Shown here piece after piece: positions 4,797-5,872 of a DNA stretch of 5,872 bases. Below the pieces are notes generated by a model. It had not been told where the DNA came from and did no database searches. It was given only the letters and a program-made list of their open reading frames with translations. The stretch comes from Ruminococcus sp. (GTDB lineage Bacteria; Bacillota; Clostridia; Oscillospirales; Ruminococcaceae): assembly GCA_003488415.1 (NCBI GenBank), contig DNLQ01000184.1:1-5872 (forward strand), written 5' to 3'. Both the position numbers and the translations under genes were made by a program. The stretch's first letter is position 1; each line of letters opens with the position of its first letter.

Positions 4797-5872
4797 TCAG
4801 CCCCTGAGCTGTATGGGCATTACCAGGAAGATGAAGTTCTCGCCCTCCGGGGGGAGTATCTCGATGACCTTCATAGCGCCGTTGAATCTTATCCTTACAC
4901 GGTCGCCCTCAGCGGCACGGAGAGCCTCCAGCATCAGCTTGTTGTTGAATCCTATGGTAACAGCCTCACCGGAGATGTCGGCAGTTATAGCGTCGTTCAC
5001 CTTGCCGATACCGGTCTTGCAGGTTATCTTGATGACTCCGTTTCCTACCTCACAGTGCAGCGGAGCCTTGTTCTTCTCGTCTATTATAAGTGAGCAGCGG
5101 TCAAGGGAGGCTGCAAGCTCCTTCTTGCTCACGTTCACTTCTGTCTTGAAGCCTGTGGGGATACTGAGCCTGTAGTTGTGGAAGGGGCCTTCCAGCAGGC
5201 GTGAGATGACGTACACACTTCCCAGGCGGAATATAATGTGTCTGTCGTTGGTGCATATCTCACAGGGACTGTCCTCCTCGTCCTTTATAAGAGTGGAAAG
5301 CTCCTGGAGAGCCTTTCTGGGCACAACGAAGTGGAACTTGTCGTTTGTCTCTGCAAATTCACATCTTATTGCAAGGCGGAATCCGTCAATGGCAACAAGG
5401 TTGAACTTTCCGTCCTCAATATCGAAAAGCTCACCGGTAAGTATGGGCTTGCTCTCGTTGGTAGAGCAGGCATAGCTGGTCATATTTATCATGGATTTCA
5501 GAAGATGCTGCTTTACGCAGAAGCTGCCTTTTGAATCCACCTCCGGCAGATCGGGATACTCCTCTGCACTGATGCCTGAGAAGCTGCACTCTGTAGCGGC
5601 ACTGGAGATATTGATGATAAGGTTATCGTCTATTTCAAAGGTGATATCCTCTCCGCCCATTTTTCTTGTGAACTCGCTGAAAAGTCTGGTGCTGACAACG
5701 AACTCACCGCTGTCATTTGTTTCTGCTTCTATGGAAGTGGTGATACCGAGGTCAAGGTTGTAGCCGGTCAGTGTTACCTTTCCGGGAGCTACGCTGACCT
5801 TTATCCCTTCAAGGGCAGCTATGTTGGATTTCTGTGATACTGCTCTTGACACGTTGCTGATAGCTTCGCTCA
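4797..5872 (-). CDS. dnaN: DNA polymerase III beta subunit, sliding clamp (5' end cut off)
   Basis: Ring-shaped processivity clamp that tethers DNA polymerase III and other partners to DNA. The frame stays open to the right edge, giving 357 residues; family members run to about 366-370, so roughly 10-12 N-terminal residues lie outside. In fragment numbering the three clamp domains are represented by SEAISNVSRAVSQKSN (1-16) and EYPDLPEVD (104-112), then TSYACSTNESKPILTGEL (131-148), LVAIDGFRLAIR (158-169) and VPRKALQEL (183-191), then SRLLEGPFHNYRLSIP (224-239) and the C-terminal LVMPIQL (349-355), the family hallmark. The in-frame GTG at 5852 is not the true start because conserved sequence continues upstream. 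The TGA stop (4799-4797) is 4 nt from membrane protein B. dnaA and oriC would be expected to the right. Confidence 0.97.
   Translation of the reverse strand, partial: SEAISNVSRAVSQKSNIAALEGIKVSVAPGKVTLTGYNLDLGITTSIEAETNDSGEFVVSTRLFSEFTRKMGGEDITFEIDDNLIINISSAATECSFSGISAEEYPDLPEVDSKGSFCVKQHLLKSMINMTSYACSTNESKPILTGELFDIEDGKFNLVAIDGFRLAIRCEFAETNDKFHFVVPRKALQELSTLIKDEEDSPCEICTNDRHIIFRLGSVYVISRLLEGPFHNYRLSIPTGFKTEVNVSKKELAASLDRCSLIIDEKNKAPLHCEVGNGVIKITCKTGIGKVNDAITADISGEAVTIGFNNKLMLEALRAAEGDRVRIRFNGAMKVIEILPPEGENFIFLVMPIQLRG

Noticed and set aside
4797..5852. GTG at 5852 as the dnaN start
   Set aside because: The frame stays open to the window edge and the upstream residues SEAISN continue the conserved clamp N-terminal helix, so the gene is truncated by the window rather than starting here.

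Overview
The window reads as a piece of the chromosomal replication-origin neighbourhood of a Firmicute (Bacillota). My best guess is a Clostridia / Oscillospiraceae (Ruminococcus-like) bacterium. All seven genes lie on the minus strand, so transcription runs from right (5872) to left (1). In that direction the order is dnaN (5' end cut off), two paralogous 122-residue membrane proteins, a yaaA-type S4 RNA-binding protein, recF, a remB/DUF370 gene, a single-span membrane protein and gyrB (3' end cut off). The backbone dnaN-yaaA-recF-remB-gyrB matches the Bacillus subtilis origin order dnaA-dnaN-yaaA-recF-remB-gyrB-gyrA. The family assignment is inference from protein flavour (heavy ATA, AGA/AGG and GGA codon use, Clostridia-like GyrB and RemB) and not from a search.

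Layout, right to left. The beta clamp (4797-5872) runs with a 4-nt gap into membrane protein B (4424-4792). Its paralogue, membrane protein A (4034-4402), follows after 21 nt, and the S4 gene (3803-4015) after another 17-18 nt. The S4 stop overlaps a TTG start of recF (2661-3806). recF overlaps the DUF370/RemB gene (2417-2692) by 32 nt, and that gene overlaps the bitopic membrane protein (1900-2424) by 8 nt. This tight packing suggests one translationally coupled operon. The only real break is the 85-nt gap 1815-1899 before gyrB (1-1814). That gap holds an imperfect 14-bp hairpin just upstream of the gyrB ribosome-binding site and at most a weak promoter.

The housekeeping part works together: the sliding clamp for DNA polymerase III, the RecF gap-repair ATPase, and the gyrase ATPase subunit for negative supercoiling. 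The S4 and RemB-like proteins are small nucleic-acid-binding companions conserved in this neighbourhood. What does not belong to the textbook cluster is the tandem pair of two-helix membrane proteins with a shared FC-x2-FC-x-DNPG cytosolic tail, and the unrelated bitopic protein with a Cys-containing outer domain. These are the least explained parts of the window. I saw no mobile element, CRISPR array, tRNA, rRNA or intrinsic terminator.
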